Positions 26,834 through 36,446 of a DNA stretch of 64,000 bases are shown piece by piece. The stretch's first letter is position 1, and the number at the start of each line of letters is the position of its first letter. This stretch comes from RGIG8700 sp045648505 (lineage in GTDB: Bacteria > Bacillota > Clostridia > RGIG6154): positions 5,609-69,608 of the forward strand of contig JAZROD010000005.1 in the NCBI GenBank assembly GCA_045648505.1, written 5' to 3'. The notes under the pieces were generated by a model that ran no database searches, was not told the origin of the DNA, and saw nothing but the letters and a program-made list of their open reading frames with translations. A program made the translations under genes and the position numbers.

Positions 26834-27625
26834 TTAAATCAAACCAGCAAGCACAACTGTTGTGTTGTCCTCGCCTCCTTTTTCATTAGCTTTTTCCACT
26901 AATTTTTTACATTTATCTTTTAAAGATATATTATCCTTTAGAATTTTTCCTATTTCATCATAGCTGAGCATATCTGTAAGACCATCACTACATATCATAA
27001 ATAAGTCATCTTTTTCAAGAATGATATTATCAGTTATATACGGTTCTAAAACCATCTCCTCCTGAAAGATGCCTAGATGTTGCGTGAGTTTTGATTTATC
27101 TTTATGTGTTCTTGCCTCATCTTCGGTAATCATCCCTAAATTAACAAGAGTCTGTGTCTGATTATGATCTTCGCTTATTTTCTTCAGCTCATTCTTTCTA
27201 TACAAGAATACTTTGCTATCACCTACATTAGATGCTACAGCTTCTTTTTTCTCAGGAGAAATACAAAGCAAGGCCATAGTTGAACCACTTCTTTCTCCGT
27301 TATTCTCTTGAATAAAGGTACATATTGCATTATTAGCACTTTGAACATAAGCATTCATATGCTCGTCAAACCTATTTATTAAATTGCTGTATCTTTCTTT
27401 ATAGCTAATAAGTTTTTTTACCGAAATATATGATGCCACTTCACCATATTTTTCCCCTCCCATACCATCACAAATACAAAGAACCTGTTCTGATTTTGAA
27501 GAGAAATATGATTTCAAAATATATTGTTTCTGTTCTTCATTGATAAAACCATTTACGTAAAAGTTATCTTGATTAACTTTCCTTTTCATCCCGACAGAAG
27601 AACATACTACTGTCTTACATTTCAT
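26834..27625 (-). CDS. PP2C-type Ser/Thr protein phosphatase (second copy)
   Basis: Soluble Stp-like phosphatase of 263 residues. Metal-binding motifs: KVNQDNFYV near the N-terminus, CICDGMGGEKYGEVAS (~50-65), AVASNVGDSKVFLYR, MICSDGLTDML, and EKGGEDNTTVVL at the C-terminus. It lacks the membrane segment of the paralogue at 31769-32737. It probably opposes the Ser/Thr kinase encoded at 29079-31256. Its 51-base upstream gap contains the terminator of the preceding gene. Confidence 0.9.
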   Translation of the reverse strand: MKCKTVVCSSVGMKRKVNQDNFYVNGFINEEQKQYILKSYFSSKSEQVLCICDGMGGEKYGEVASYISVKKLISYKERYSNLINRFDEHMNAYVQSANNAICTFIQENNGERSGSTMALLCISPEKKEAVASNVGDSKVFLYRKNELKKISEDHNQTQTLVNLGMITEDEARTHKDKSKLTQHLGIFQEEMVLEPYITDNIILEKDDLFMICSDGLTDMLSYDEIGKILKDNISLKDKCKKLVEKANEKGGEDNTTVVLAGLI

Positions 27626-27650
27626 ATTTACATGCCTCCGATAATGAAAT

Positions 27651-27679
27651 GACTATAGCGTATTTAAAGCGCTATAGTC
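27651..27679 (-). terminator. Terminator after the stalk-domain protein gene
   Basis: GACTATAGCG and CGCTATAGTC form a 10-bp perfect stem with a nine-base loop just after the stop codon at 27690. Confidence 0.7.
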
Positions 27680-27689
27680 ACATTCCATC

Positions 27690-29060
27690 TTAATTATGAA
27701 TATATCTGATCACTGCGTTTTTAGGATCTGTTAAGTAAACATCATCACCTATAACTACCATATCCATAAGATAACTTGGAGCAAATGTAACATCGCTACC
27801 TTTACCATTTATTGTTTCAGGATGTTGATCTGCTGTTACCTTTCCTGCAAGTGTTTCAGAGGTTACAGCTTGATATGCGCTATCCATCGAAACTCTTCTG
27901 ATTACATTATAATCAAGCACATATAAATAACCATTACTATAATCTAATCTTCTTGGCTCAAAGAACATTGCATTTGGTCCATCAACAAATTTCGTCTTTT
28001 CATCAGCACCTGCAAAAAGTTTCAATTTTCCTGTAGATACATTATAGAAATATAACGAACCCTTGACTGTATTACCCAAGAAAATATTTCCTTTATCATC
28101 AACTGCTAAACTTTTAATTCCTGAATCAAGTTGTGTAATGTAATTGATATCTGCCTTTGCCAAATCAAGTTGTCCTAAATAGGTCTGTCCTACACCTACA
28201 TTATTGTAAATAACATAGAGTTTTCCATCTTTTGAAATATCGAAGTCTGTAATGGTGCTATATGTTGCTTCAGTTACGAATATTCCTTCAGCTCCAGCAT
28301 CGGTTAACTTTACAATACCATAGTATTTAACGCCATCTGTGTTCTGGAACTCATTAGTGAGAACATATATTTCGTTATTGTAGCATCTTACAAGGTTTGC
28401 GGTTATGTAAGAAGGCTCGAACTCTATTGTTTCGCTCTTTCCATTAGCTAGCTTTCTTATCATTCCACTGTCTGCTACTATGATATCTCCCTTTGCATTT
28501 ACAGTAATGCCTTCAGGATCAACAAAAGCCATTGTAGAAAGTCCACTGTTGTGCTTTTTTCTCTCTCCTGTTCCGGCATAAGTTTCAACTGCATAATTTC
28601 CAACATACTTAAGAGTTGTATCATACACAATCATTACTGTATTAGTTGTTCCATCCCAACCTACTACAGCATCTAATGCTTCAGCAAATGCTCGAACCGG
28701 AATATATGTTCTGTCATTTATAAGCATTGGAGCAACATCTGTCTGCAAAAGTTTTTGTTCCTGATTTGTTCTTTTTACTCTTGTAATATTCTTGTTTCCG
28801 ATCTGCATACTTACGATTGTACTTTCATTCTTTAAGTTTGCAGTTTGAGTTCCATTTACCCAAATAACTTCGCACCCCATTGCTTCACCAATAGCACGAA
28901 GGGGAAGCATTGTTCTTCCATCTACTAAAACAGGTTTGTCAGCGGTGTAAAGTTCTTTGTTGTTTATCATTATCTTAATGTCGCCGCTTGCTGCGTTTAC
29001 TACTGTCCCTGATGCCATTAGCAAAAGCAATACAGAGAATATTAAAATTACTTTTTTCAT
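27690..29060 (-). CDS. Secreted stalk-domain plus beta-propeller protein
   Basis: Exported protein of 456 residues. A signal peptide (~1-24) precedes a copper-amine-oxidase N-terminal-like stalk domain (~28-150). Its two repeats have LVDGRTMLPLRAIGEAMGC and INDRTYIPVRAFAEALDA. Residues ~165-456 repeat a pattern of NHL/six-bladed propeller strands (GITVNAKGDIIVADSG, LAVDDKGNIFLGN, GYLYVLDYNVIRRV). No enzyme motif is seen. Located 18 bp after the kinase gene, so it may be an extracellular partner of that signalling module; this is inference from position. Confidence 0.8.
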   Translation of the reverse strand: MKKVILIFSVLLLLMASGTVVNAASGDIKIMINNKELYTADKPVLVDGRTMLPLRAIGEAMGCEVIWVNGTQTANLKNESTIVSMQIGNKNITRVKRTNQEQKLLQTDVAPMLINDRTYIPVRAFAEALDAVVGWDGTTNTVMIVYDTTLKYVGNYAVETYAGTGERKKHNSGLSTMAFVDPEGITVNAKGDIIVADSGMIRKLANGKSETIEFEPSYITANLVRCYNNEIYVLTNEFQNTDGVKYYGIVKLTDAGAEGIFVTEATYSTITDFDISKDGKLYVIYNNVGVGQTYLGQLDLAKADINYITQLDSGIKSLAVDDKGNIFLGNTVKGSLYFYNVSTGKLKLFAGADEKTKFVDGPNAMFFEPRRLDYSNGYLYVLDYNVIRRVSMDSAYQAVTSETLAGKVTADQHPETINGKGSDVTFAPSYLMDMVVIGDDVYLTDPKNAVIRYIHN

Positions 29061-29078
29061 TTTGACACCTCACCAAAA

Positions 29079-31256
29079 TTAATCAAAATCGATATATACT
29101 TCCGGCATCCCTGCAGGATTACTTGCAGGAGGTGTCGTTTGTTGCGGTTGCTGCTGTACAGGTTGTTGCTGAACTGGTTGCTGTTGAACAGGCTGTTGCT
29201 GTACAGGTTGCTGTTGAGTTTGTGTAGAAGGTTTGGTCTGTGTAGTAGGTTTCTTTGTTGGTGTGCTCGGCTTTGTTGTTGCCGGTTTCTCCTCTACAAC
29301 AGGCTCTTCAGTTTCTTCAGGTTCTTCTGTAATCTCTGGCTCTTCTATCTCTTCCGGAAGAACTATTCCGTATTTCTCGTCAATGTAAACTTCATATGAT
29401 TTTGATAAGTCACCATCATTTACTATAGAAACCAAAAGTCTTATATAATTCGGTGATAATTTAATTGCACCTTCTGCTTGAGCTGCATGAGCAGTTATGC
29501 CAAACAGATTACTTGCTAAAAGTTGCTTTCCGTCATAACCACCTTCAATAATGATCTTCTCTTCGTCAAATACAGCATCATTGCATCTTAGATTTCCATC
29601 TACAAAAATGTTTAAGAAATAGTCTTGCTCTCCAGCTATTATTTCTTCTTCAATCTTAGACAATTTACTTTTTCCGGTTTCGTTAGCGTAAACATTCATA
29701 TAGCTGCAATTTTCTTCTTCACTGAGAATATATTCACACTTTTCTATATCAGCTCTAAGTAAGGCATTAGTCGAACCATTCTGTGAATCAATCTTGACCT
29801 CGCCTTTTCCAAGAATCATATGGAGAGTTGCAAGAATTTCTTGATTTGATGTTCCTAAATCTTTCTTTGCTACTGCAAAAACTTGTTCATCCTTGTTTGC
29901 ATAATACTCTACACCGTATGCTTCCAATCGTGAAACTATCTTATTATAGTCAGCTTCAGGGATATTCTCATTAACTTTAAATTCAATAGGTTCTGTCAAT
30001 TCAGAAACTGAGTTTACAGCAATTGAAGTCGGTACATCTTTACCACTGTTCATCCAGAAAATAGAACCTACAATAACCAACGCTATAACTGCCACTATTG
30101 GAGCAATAAATTTGAGAGGATTTTTCTTTGATTTAGCTGGTTTAGATGATGTATTAAATCTATTTCTTACATCTTCCATAACCTCTGTAGCATCATCAAA
30201 TCCCATTACCTCTGTTTGTTCGTCTCTTAAATGCTCGGTTCTATTAGGATTTTTACTGTTAGATACATAGTTGACAGATTTGATGTCGATAGAATCGCCA
30301 CTCGGGAACATCAAAATTCCTTCGCCTTCGCTATACATTATAGCTTCAAGATCCTCACGCATCTGTGTAGGGCTTGAATATCTGTCATCTGGATTAAAAC
30401 TGCATGCCTTTAAAGCAATTTCAGCTAATCTGCAGCCTTCTTCTACACCGGATGGTGCTGGGAAATGATGGCCTCCCATTCTCATAATCAGCGCTCTTTC
30501 TCTATCGCTGTATGATATAGGATTAGGATACTGTGGCATGAATGGTGCTCTGTTGTGATTCAACAATCTATAAAGAACCACACCCAAAGAGTATAAGTCA
30601 ACACTTGAACCATACGGCTGACCTTTATATACTTCAGGAGCCATATATGTCTGTGTACCTGTCTTTGTAAGACCGGACTGTGTTTTTTCTACTTCCTTTG
30701 CGATACCAAAATCACCGAGTTTAAAATCACCGCTATCTGAAATAAATATATTTTCAGGCTTAATATCTCTATGTATAATATTGTATTTTTGGCAAAGTTC
30801 AAGAGCACGGCACATATCTATACCGAGCTTAATTACATCTCTTTTAGTTATGGATGTCGTCTTCATATATGACATCATTGGTGTCAGGAGTTCCATTCTG
30901 ATAAGAATATCCCAACCAATTCCGTCTTTATGCTTAATAACCTGATGGTCTTCATAACTTACGATATGGCTGTTACCCTTAAGTTTAGACATCAAAACAA
31001 ATTCGCTGACAATTTTCTCAACGAACTGCTGCAGATAACTTTCCGCACTGGTTGCATCCATTCCATCATCCAGAATACTGTCAAGTTCTGCTTGATTTTT
31101 TGGAATGGTAATTGTCTTCAGTGCAGCATGGTAGGTTGTACCAAAGTCCTCTCTTTCAATTTCATAGACAGCACCGAAATTACCCTCACCGAGCTTGTTT
31201 TTTATTTTCCAAGCTCCGAATATCGGTTCGTACTGCTTGTAGTAATTCACATCCAT
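29079..31256 (-). CDS. Membrane Ser/Thr protein kinase with repetitive extracellular tail
   Basis: Hanks-type kinase of 725 residues. The glycine loop LGEGNFGAVYEI is at 22-33, the catalytic Lys is 47 (AALKTI), HRDIKPEN is at 162-169, DFG at 182-184 and APE at 206-208, so the kinase should be active. One TM helix (~385-403, IAPIVAVIALVIVGSIF) leads to an extracellular part without PASTA repeats. The tail is rich in Glu-Pro then Thr-Lys-Pro, followed by about five PVQQQ units. It lies with PP2C and FHA genes among pilus genes, like the kinase sets that control secretion machines. Confidence 0.92.
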   Translation of the reverse strand: MDVNYYKQYEPIFGAWKIKNKLGEGNFGAVYEIEREDFGTTYHAALKTITIPKNQAELDSILDDGMDATSAESYLQQFVEKIVSEFVLMSKLKGNSHIVSYEDHQVIKHKDGIGWDILIRMELLTPMMSYMKTTSITKRDVIKLGIDMCRALELCQKYNIIHRDIKPENIFISDSGDFKLGDFGIAKEVEKTQSGLTKTGTQTYMAPEVYKGQPYGSSVDLYSLGVVLYRLLNHNRAPFMPQYPNPISYSDRERALIMRMGGHHFPAPSGVEEGCRLAEIALKACSFNPDDRYSSPTQMREDLEAIMYSEGEGILMFPSGDSIDIKSVNYVSNSKNPNRTEHLRDEQTEVMGFDDATEVMEDVRNRFNTSSKPAKSKKNPLKFIAPIVAVIALVIVGSIFWMNSGKDVPTSIAVNSVSELTEPIEFKVNENIPEADYNKIVSRLEAYGVEYYANKDEQVFAVAKKDLGTSNQEILATLHMILGKGEVKIDSQNGSTNALLRADIEKCEYILSEEENCSYMNVYANETGKSKLSKIEEEIIAGEQDYFLNIFVDGNLRCNDAVFDEEKIIIEGGYDGKQLLASNLFGITAHAAQAEGAIKLSPNYIRLLVSIVNDGDLSKSYEVYIDEKYGIVLPEEIEEPEITEEPEETEEPVVEEKPATTKPSTPTKKPTTQTKPSTQTQQQPVQQQPVQQQPVQQQPVQQQPQQTTPPASNPAGMPEVYIDFD
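29135..29220 (-). repeat. Short tandem repeats coding the PVQQQ tail
   Basis: A 15-base unit (on the minus strand roughly CAGCAACCTGTACAG) occurs about five times with silent changes and encodes repeated Gln-Gln-Gln-Pro-Val. It is prone to length change by slippage in whole codons. Confidence 0.75.
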
Positions 31257-31269
31257 TTTTGAACACCTC

Positions 31270-31779
31270 TTATATTATACATAAGTAATGATTAACTATT
31301 GCCAATATAGTTCCTGTGGTTATTGCGAAAGAAAATCTAAAATAACTCTTTTCACTTCCGCCATAATTATATTTATCCATCTTTCTCATAAAGAAAGACA
31401 TTTTTAAGTAGTTAAACAAATTCTTAAATCGTTCTACAAAGTTCTTGTTGAACAACATAAATCCAAGTGCAATTACTCCACCGGAAATAAAAGTTAATAG
31501 CATCGTCATTACACTAAGTTTAAATCCTAATACTGCTCCAATAGCACAGAGAGCTTTAACATCTCCTGCCCCAAGCATTTTAAGTGCATAAAGCGGAAAC
31601 AGCACAAGTGGTATTAACATGCCATATAAACTGTCTAAAAAGCTACTGCAAATAAGTCCGTATGCAAGTCCAAGAATAATTGTAGGTAAGACAACTTTAT
31701 TTTTTATCTTAAAGCCTTTAATGTCTGTGATATTTATCAAGACTAAAAACACAGCACATATTAAAATCTTAATTGCCAT
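31270..31779 (-). CDS. A24 prepilin peptidase, CpaA/TadV-like (copy 1)
   Basis: Membrane aspartic peptidase of 169 residues with about five TM helices. The two catalytic Asp are in INITDIKGFKIKNK (~18) and MLGAGDVKALCA (the GxGD motif). It lacks the N-terminal methyltransferase part, as in TadV. It should cleave Flp-type and TadE-type prepilins. ATG at 31779 has AGGTGG upstream and lies within the end of the preceding PP2C gene. A second A24 peptidase is encoded at 34857-35438. Confidence 0.85.
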   Translation of the reverse strand: MAIKILICAVFLVLINITDIKGFKIKNKVVLPTIILGLAYGLICSSFLDSLYGMLIPLVLFPLYALKMLGAGDVKALCAIGAVLGFKLSVMTMLLTFISGGVIALGFMLFNKNFVERFKNLFNYLKMSFFMRKMDKYNYGGSEKSYFRFSFAITTGTILAIVNHYLCII

Positions 31780-32737
31780 ACTCCACCTCATCTATAACGG
31801 ATGAACTGCCAATATATTCACCACATATTGAACATGTTTTTCCAGGTATGAACATCATACATTTTATATGTTCCTGAATATGCTCCCATGATAAGTATAA
31901 ACAAGTTGCAATCCCTATGAGAAGAACGACTATTACAGCTAAAATCCACTTTAATGCAGTTTTCTTCTTAATTTTAGTAAACCTGCAAATTACGGTAGAT
32001 ACATTATCATTTGCCATTCCAGGTTCAATTGCGTTTCTTACCTCTTCAGCTTTTCCTTTAAAAGGACTCTTTTTATTCTTTACTATTTCAATCATTTTCT
32101 CAGGAGAAACATGATTATGAACGCCATCACAACACAAAAGAAATTTATCGCCAGACTTTATCTTGCCGTTTTTTGAATAAGTTCTAATTACATCAAAAAC
32201 TCCAATGCACATTGTAAGAACATTTTTCTTTTTGAAATTCTTAGCCTCTTCCTGTGTAATTTCTCCATTTCTAATCATATCAGCTACCAAAGACTGATCT
32301 TCGGTTAACTGCGTAATGTTTTTGTCTCGTAATAGATATATACGACTGTCCCCGACATTTTTGATATAAAATCGGTTATCAATAGTCAATAAAAGGGATA
32401 CTGTCGAACCAACCTTGCTGTCAACTTGGTGACTGAAAGCAAGTGCGCCGGCATTTATATCTCTTATTGCTTTTTCCAAAAGTTCATCGACATCATGAGC
32501 CTTAATTATATGATGTTGCAGTAGTGCTTTTAGTTCATGATTCCACACACGAGAAAAATGTGTAACAACAAGGTTACTTATTTCCTCTCCATATGACAAT
32601 CCTCCACACCCATCAGCAACAATAAATAGCCCTACTGAGTGATTGCAAATGACGTCGTTCTTTGAAAAAATACAATCCTGATTTGTTTGTTTGACATCGC
32701 CTATATCCGTATGAGAGCTTATTTCAATGTTAAACAT
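31769..32737 (-). CDS. Membrane-anchored PP2C-type Ser/Thr phosphatase
   Basis: Phosphatase of 322 residues. The catalytic domain (~1-245) has VKQTNQDCIF, LFIVADGCGGLSYGEEIS, FYIKNVGDSRIYLL, LCCDGVHN and MANDNVSTVICRF. A TM helix (~262-282) is followed by a short tail with cysteines (CMMF, CSICGE). It sits immediately after the FHA gene and two genes before the kinase, and so is the likely direct antagonist of that kinase. The tail suggests a metal-binding or disulfide element; function unknown. Confidence 0.9.
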   Translation of the reverse strand: MFNIEISSHTDIGDVKQTNQDCIFSKNDVICNHSVGLFIVADGCGGLSYGEEISNLVVTHFSRVWNHELKALLQHHIIKAHDVDELLEKAIRDINAGALAFSHQVDSKVGSTVSLLLTIDNRFYIKNVGDSRIYLLRDKNITQLTEDQSLVADMIRNGEITQEEAKNFKKKNVLTMCIGVFDVIRTYSKNGKIKSGDKFLLCCDGVHNHVSPEKMIEIVKNKKSPFKGKAEEVRNAIEPGMANDNVSTVICRFTKIKKKTALKWILAVIVVLLIGIATCLYLSWEHIQEHIKCMMFIPGKTCSICGEYIGSSSVIDEVEYGN

Positions 32738-32764
32738 CTTGTATCAGCTCCTATTCGGTTTAAC

Positions 32765-34384
32765 TTAGCATCTAAATGTCATATCTACATTTGCAAGAGT
32801 AATTCTATCTCCATTAAATATCTGATATTCTGCGTTGCTTGCAATTCTCTGATTGCTTCCGTTAATATATGTACCGTTGGTTGAGTTATAATCCTTAACA
32901 AAGTAATCAGTACCTCTTGTGATAAATTCCGCATGCATCTTGCTGATTTTGTTATTGCTTAATACAAAATCACACTGTCCGCGAAGTTTACCAATCATAA
33001 AGTTTTCTTTTGTAAGTTTAATCTTTGTAGAAAGCCCGTTCTCAAAATATTCAAGATATGCACCATCAGAATTGTTATCGTCTAATACAACTGTATCTTC
33101 GGATTCAAAATCGGACATTTGACCATACTGCTGTGTCTGCGCAGGTGCTACATATATAGGCTGAGGAATAGACTGTGCAACAGGAATCTGTACTTGCTGC
33201 TGAACAGGCTGCTCTACAACCGGTGCTTCTTGTTGAACAGGTTGTTGTGTAACATTGTTCACAGGAGTCTTAACTGGCGCTTTAGGAATTTCCTTGCCAG
33301 GCATCGCAGGTCTTGCAGGAATATCTTTTCCAGGCATTGAAACTGCAGGTTTCTTAGTATTGTTTTTAGCAGGTTTTGATTCTTTTTTCTTATCTTCTCC
33401 GTCTGCTTTTTTATTAACAAACATTTCTCTGTAAATAACAAAATCAACCACAGCTATTCCCAAAACAATTGCAAATAAATATTTAATATCTATATTGCCA
33501 TTTGCATCATTGAGAATTCCGCTCATTATACATGCAATAAATAATCCAACAAAAACTATCTGGAAAATAAGGAATTTTGTTTTAGCAGGATTTTTTTCAT
33601 TATTCTCTGCTTTTGCCTTGTTTTTCTTATCTTCCTTTTTATCATTCTTTTTCGTTACCGGAATTTGACCATTAGGCATTACGGGGATATTCGGCTTTCT
33701 TTCCGATGTCTGGATATTAGTTTGAGGAATATTTACAGGCTGAACAGGAGGCTGTTGTGTCTGTACAGGTTGCTGATAAACAAGGGGTGTTTCAACTTTT
33801 GCTGGTTCAGGTTTTTTAGTTTCAACTCTAGGTTTATCCGACTTATACTTATCACACAACTTCTTTAATTCTATTGTAGTTAATGCAGGATTATTGAGAG
33901 TTTCTAATAACACCTGTACAAAATTGTCATTAGAAATTTCAACCTTGCTTCCCATGATTAAGGAAAGTATAAAGTTCTTTAATGGCTCAATTCCACTATC
34001 TTCCATAGAGTTAGGAACATAAATAAAACTTGGTTCATAATTCCCTGGTTTAACAAATATGTATTCCTCGTCAAATACAATACCAGAACTTACAAGCTGA
34101 TACTCTTCAATATCTTCCAGAGCTGTTAAAGCCCCCTCGATAATTTTGATTAATCCAAGTTTTGGAATTTTGTTTTTGCTATCCATCTGAGCAAGCGCAA
34201 TCTTGGATGTTATGTTGTAAGAAACTAAAACATCCTCATTTTTTTGTCTTTTGTTTGCCTTGATAATATTCTTGATATCATTGTTTGCAAGCATCTGAAG
34301 CTGATAATTTACAATTCCTGCACCACCTTCAAATACGGCAACCAAGTAACTCGAATTACCCACTGTTTCGTATGAAAACTGCAT
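32765..34384 (-). CDS. FHA-domain membrane protein of the Tad/kinase cluster
   Basis: Protein of 539 residues. The N-terminal ~170 residues form a domain resembling the DUF6382-type N-termini of such FHA proteins (QFSYETVGNSSYLVA). Then come a Pro/Gln-rich linker, two adjacent TM helices (~270-320), a second Pro/Gln linker (QQPVQQ), and a C-terminal FHA domain (~440-538) with GKLRGQCDF, NNKISKMHAEF and DYNSTNGTYINGS. FHA domains bind phosphothreonine, so it should read the kinase at 29079-31256. Lies among pilus genes, suggesting phosphorylation-controlled pilus assembly. Confidence 0.85.
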   Translation of the reverse strand: MQFSYETVGNSSYLVAVFEGGAGIVNYQLQMLANNDIKNIIKANKRQKNEDVLVSYNITSKIALAQMDSKNKIPKLGLIKIIEGALTALEDIEEYQLVSSGIVFDEEYIFVKPGNYEPSFIYVPNSMEDSGIEPLKNFILSLIMGSKVEISNDNFVQVLLETLNNPALTTIELKKLCDKYKSDKPRVETKKPEPAKVETPLVYQQPVQTQQPPVQPVNIPQTNIQTSERKPNIPVMPNGQIPVTKKNDKKEDKKNKAKAENNEKNPAKTKFLIFQIVFVGLFIACIMSGILNDANGNIDIKYLFAIVLGIAVVDFVIYREMFVNKKADGEDKKKESKPAKNNTKKPAVSMPGKDIPARPAMPGKEIPKAPVKTPVNNVTQQPVQQEAPVVEQPVQQQVQIPVAQSIPQPIYVAPAQTQQYGQMSDFESEDTVVLDDNNSDGAYLEYFENGLSTKIKLTKENFMIGKLRGQCDFVLSNNKISKMHAEFITRGTDYFVKDYNSTNGTYINGSNQRIASNAEYQIFNGDRITLANVDMTFRC

Positions 34385-34386
34385 TT

Positions 34387-34842
34387 TTATTCCTCCTCCA
34401 ATTTAAATACATTTATTATCTCTTCCTTGTTTTTTATTACTACAAGCTGCAATAGAACTTTTTCTCCGATGTCAAATCTGTAGACATTTTCACGTGAGTA
34501 TGCAACCTTTGTATTTATAAACGACATATATTTAAAATAGCCTTTAGATGGTTCTTGAGGATCAATGTCCTTCAAATATATATCCTTTACAACATCTTCT
34601 TTTAAAGTGTAGTCACCTTTATTAATTTTCTTTTCAATAATTTTTTCTCTCTTTGTTAATGCCATGATCAAAAATTCAGATATAAGCGCGTAGACCAATA
34701 ATGTAATTAACCCGCCAAATCTCAGAGGATTAGCAGCAACAACATAAATAATTAAGTAAGGAATTCTATACGCATATCTCCTGTATTTTTTTCTTCTTAT
34801 ATATTTTTTGTTTGCTTGTTCAATAATAGAATTTCTGCTCAT
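34387..34842 (-). CDS. Small membrane protein of the Tad cluster, unknown
   Basis: Protein of 151 residues with a basic N-terminus (KKYIRRKKYRRYAYR), two closely spaced hydrophobic segments (~25-60) and a charged cytoplasmic C-terminal half (KINKGDYTLKEDVV). No family recognised. The ATG at 34842 is chosen for GAGAGGA upstream; the frame is open to 34920 but overlaps the neighbouring peptidase gene. Two bases before the FHA gene, so co-translated with it and probably part of the same machine. Confidence 0.7.
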   Translation of the reverse strand: MSRNSIIEQANKKYIRRKKYRRYAYRIPYLIIYVVAANPLRFGGLITLLVYALISEFLIMALTKREKIIEKKINKGDYTLKEDVVKDIYLKDIDPQEPSKGYFKYMSFINTKVAYSRENVYRFDIGEKVLLQLVVIKNKEEIINVFKLEEE

Positions 34843-34856
34843 AGTTTTTCCTCTCT

Positions 34857-35438
34857 TTATATTGCAGATAATACAAAAGCAACATACAAATAAGGTGCGA
34901 ATGGGAATGAATCCTTCCATCCAGCCTTCTTTCGTATTATGGATATAACACCTACAATCAACATAATAAAAAGTGCGCCAAGAGTCACTTTCAACATATT
35001 TCCAAGTCCTAAAAGCAATGCAAGTATTGGCATAAGTTTAATATCCCCAAACCCGATTCCATTTTTTGAAACCTTGTTCCCAATGAACATTATTACAAAA
35101 AACAAAGCAGCAGTAAGTATATGTGTTACTGGATACAATATATCGTAGTTAATAATGGATATAATCGAGATTCCTAACAACATCAACATTAGTTTTACAT
35201 CAATCTGCTTTTCTTTCGCATCATACCATGCTATTGAAAGCATAATAGGTATTGATGCAAATAAAGTAGTCCCTTTAAATGTATTCATGAGACCTATATT
35301 CAATACAGCAAAGATACTAACACTAATCAAACTAATAATAATGTAGTACAAAACTTCTTTTCTTCCAACAATTCTTTCTTTTTTATATGTGTAAAAAAAG
35401 GAAACTGCTGAAATAATAAAAAATGCTATAATTCCCAT
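34857..35438 (-). CDS. A24 prepilin peptidase, CpaA/TadV-like (copy 2)
   Basis: Membrane aspartic peptidase of 193 residues with about six TM helices. Catalytic Asp residues are in IAWYDAKEKQID (~69) and GIGFGDIKLMP (~127). Diverged from the other A24 peptidase of this cluster, which suggests two substrate classes (the Flp pilin versus the minor TadE-like pseudopilins). Immediately downstream of the TadE-like gene at 35454-36437. Confidence 0.85.
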   Translation of the reverse strand: MGIIAFFIISAVSFFYTYKKERIVGRKEVLYYIIISLISVSIFAVLNIGLMNTFKGTTLFASIPIMLSIAWYDAKEKQIDVKLMLMLLGISIISIINYDILYPVTHILTAALFFVIMFIGNKVSKNGIGFGDIKLMPILALLLGLGNMLKVTLGALFIMLIVGVISIIRKKAGWKDSFPFAPYLYVAFVLSAI

Positions 35439-35453
35439 AATTTGTATTCCACC

Positions 35454-36437
35454 TTAATTGCATATTGAACATGCAGAGTAACTTATACTCTCTGCTGACA
35501 TTCTGGATAATTCACCACAGTTAAGTCCTTCTATCTTACGACAATTTTGTGTCTTATGATACTTATTAGAGCCTGCCGTAACATAAACCTTATCATTATC
35601 AAACGCCTCAAATATTTGACTTATGCCTATAGATAAAAGTCCTTTATCTGATCTTGGCATGAAGAAGACACCATCTCCACCATTAAGCCATGCTTTTTCA
35701 ATCGCTGTTTTTCTCAAAACAATTTTCTTTTCACCGATAAAAGGTAAATCTAAACCATATTCATATGATAGAGATATAACAACATCGTCCTTTTCAAAGT
35801 CCCTATCTCGCTGAATACCAGCCATAATATATCCAACATTTAATGAAGATGCATTGTACTCTCTGTCTGTTTGAGGCATCTTTGCAACATCAAGATGTAA
35901 CTTCGTATAATCTAACTTCAGCATTGAGTTTTTTAAGTTATCTGCCATACATTTCTTTGCTTGGTCATAGAAAAATTGTTGTTTGCCTGTCCGGATTTTA
36001 TCATACATTCTTTGATACATATAATCTATTCCTCTTTCAGCAACAGTACTAAATATTCCTATCACACCTTTAACAGAGGCTTTTCCAAGTGCAACATCTG
36101 CTTTTGCATTTCCCAAGTCGTTACTTCTATCGGCAAATACTTCACCAAACAAGGCATTAAAAAGCCCTGTCGCAGTTCCTGACAAACTCTCTATATTGTC
36201 TAAATCTCCAGTGCCGCTAGCAATTTCAGTATCTTCTGAATCTTGCCAACTATTCAGCTTGCCTAATAGGTATGAGGAGGTTGCAAGTTGCGATGCTGTA
36301 TCAGAGGCCGCTATTTGAAGTTCATATTCAATGACTGCTATTTTAGCAACATTAAGCAAAAACACAAACACAACAATAAAAAATGTGAATGCTACAGTAG
36401 CCTCAACAGTCAGTGAGCCTTTATTATCTTTTCTCAT
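35454..36437 (-). CDS. TadE-like pseudopilin with cysteine-rich C-terminus
   Basis: Protein of 327 residues with a class III-type leader: charged MRKDNKG followed by SLTVEATVAFTFFIVVFVFLL, with Glu at +5 after the Gly, as in TadE/TadF pseudopilins. The middle is polar and helical. The last ~45 residues hold four cysteines spaced as in YHKTQNCRKIEG...CGEL...SACSICN, resembling the YHxxxCxxL...CxxC tail found on some exported Firmicutes proteins, possibly a metal or disulfide knot. Minor pilin role inferred. Confidence 0.78.
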   Translation of the reverse strand: MRKDNKGSLTVEATVAFTFFIVVFVFLLNVAKIAVIEYELQIAASDTASQLATSSYLLGKLNSWQDSEDTEIASGTGDLDNIESLSGTATGLFNALFGEVFADRSNDLGNAKADVALGKASVKGVIGIFSTVAERGIDYMYQRMYDKIRTGKQQFFYDQAKKCMADNLKNSMLKLDYTKLHLDVAKMPQTDREYNASSLNVGYIMAGIQRDRDFEKDDVVISLSYEYGLDLPFIGEKKIVLRKTAIEKAWLNGGDGVFFMPRSDKGLLSIGISQIFEAFDNDKVYVTAGSNKYHKTQNCRKIEGLNCGELSRMSAESISYSACSICN

Positions 36438-36446
36438 AATTCACCT

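Noticed and set aside
29135..29220. Regular 15-base repeats as a CRISPR array
   Set aside because: The units are contiguous, have no spacers, and code for Gln-Pro-Val repeats in the kinase.
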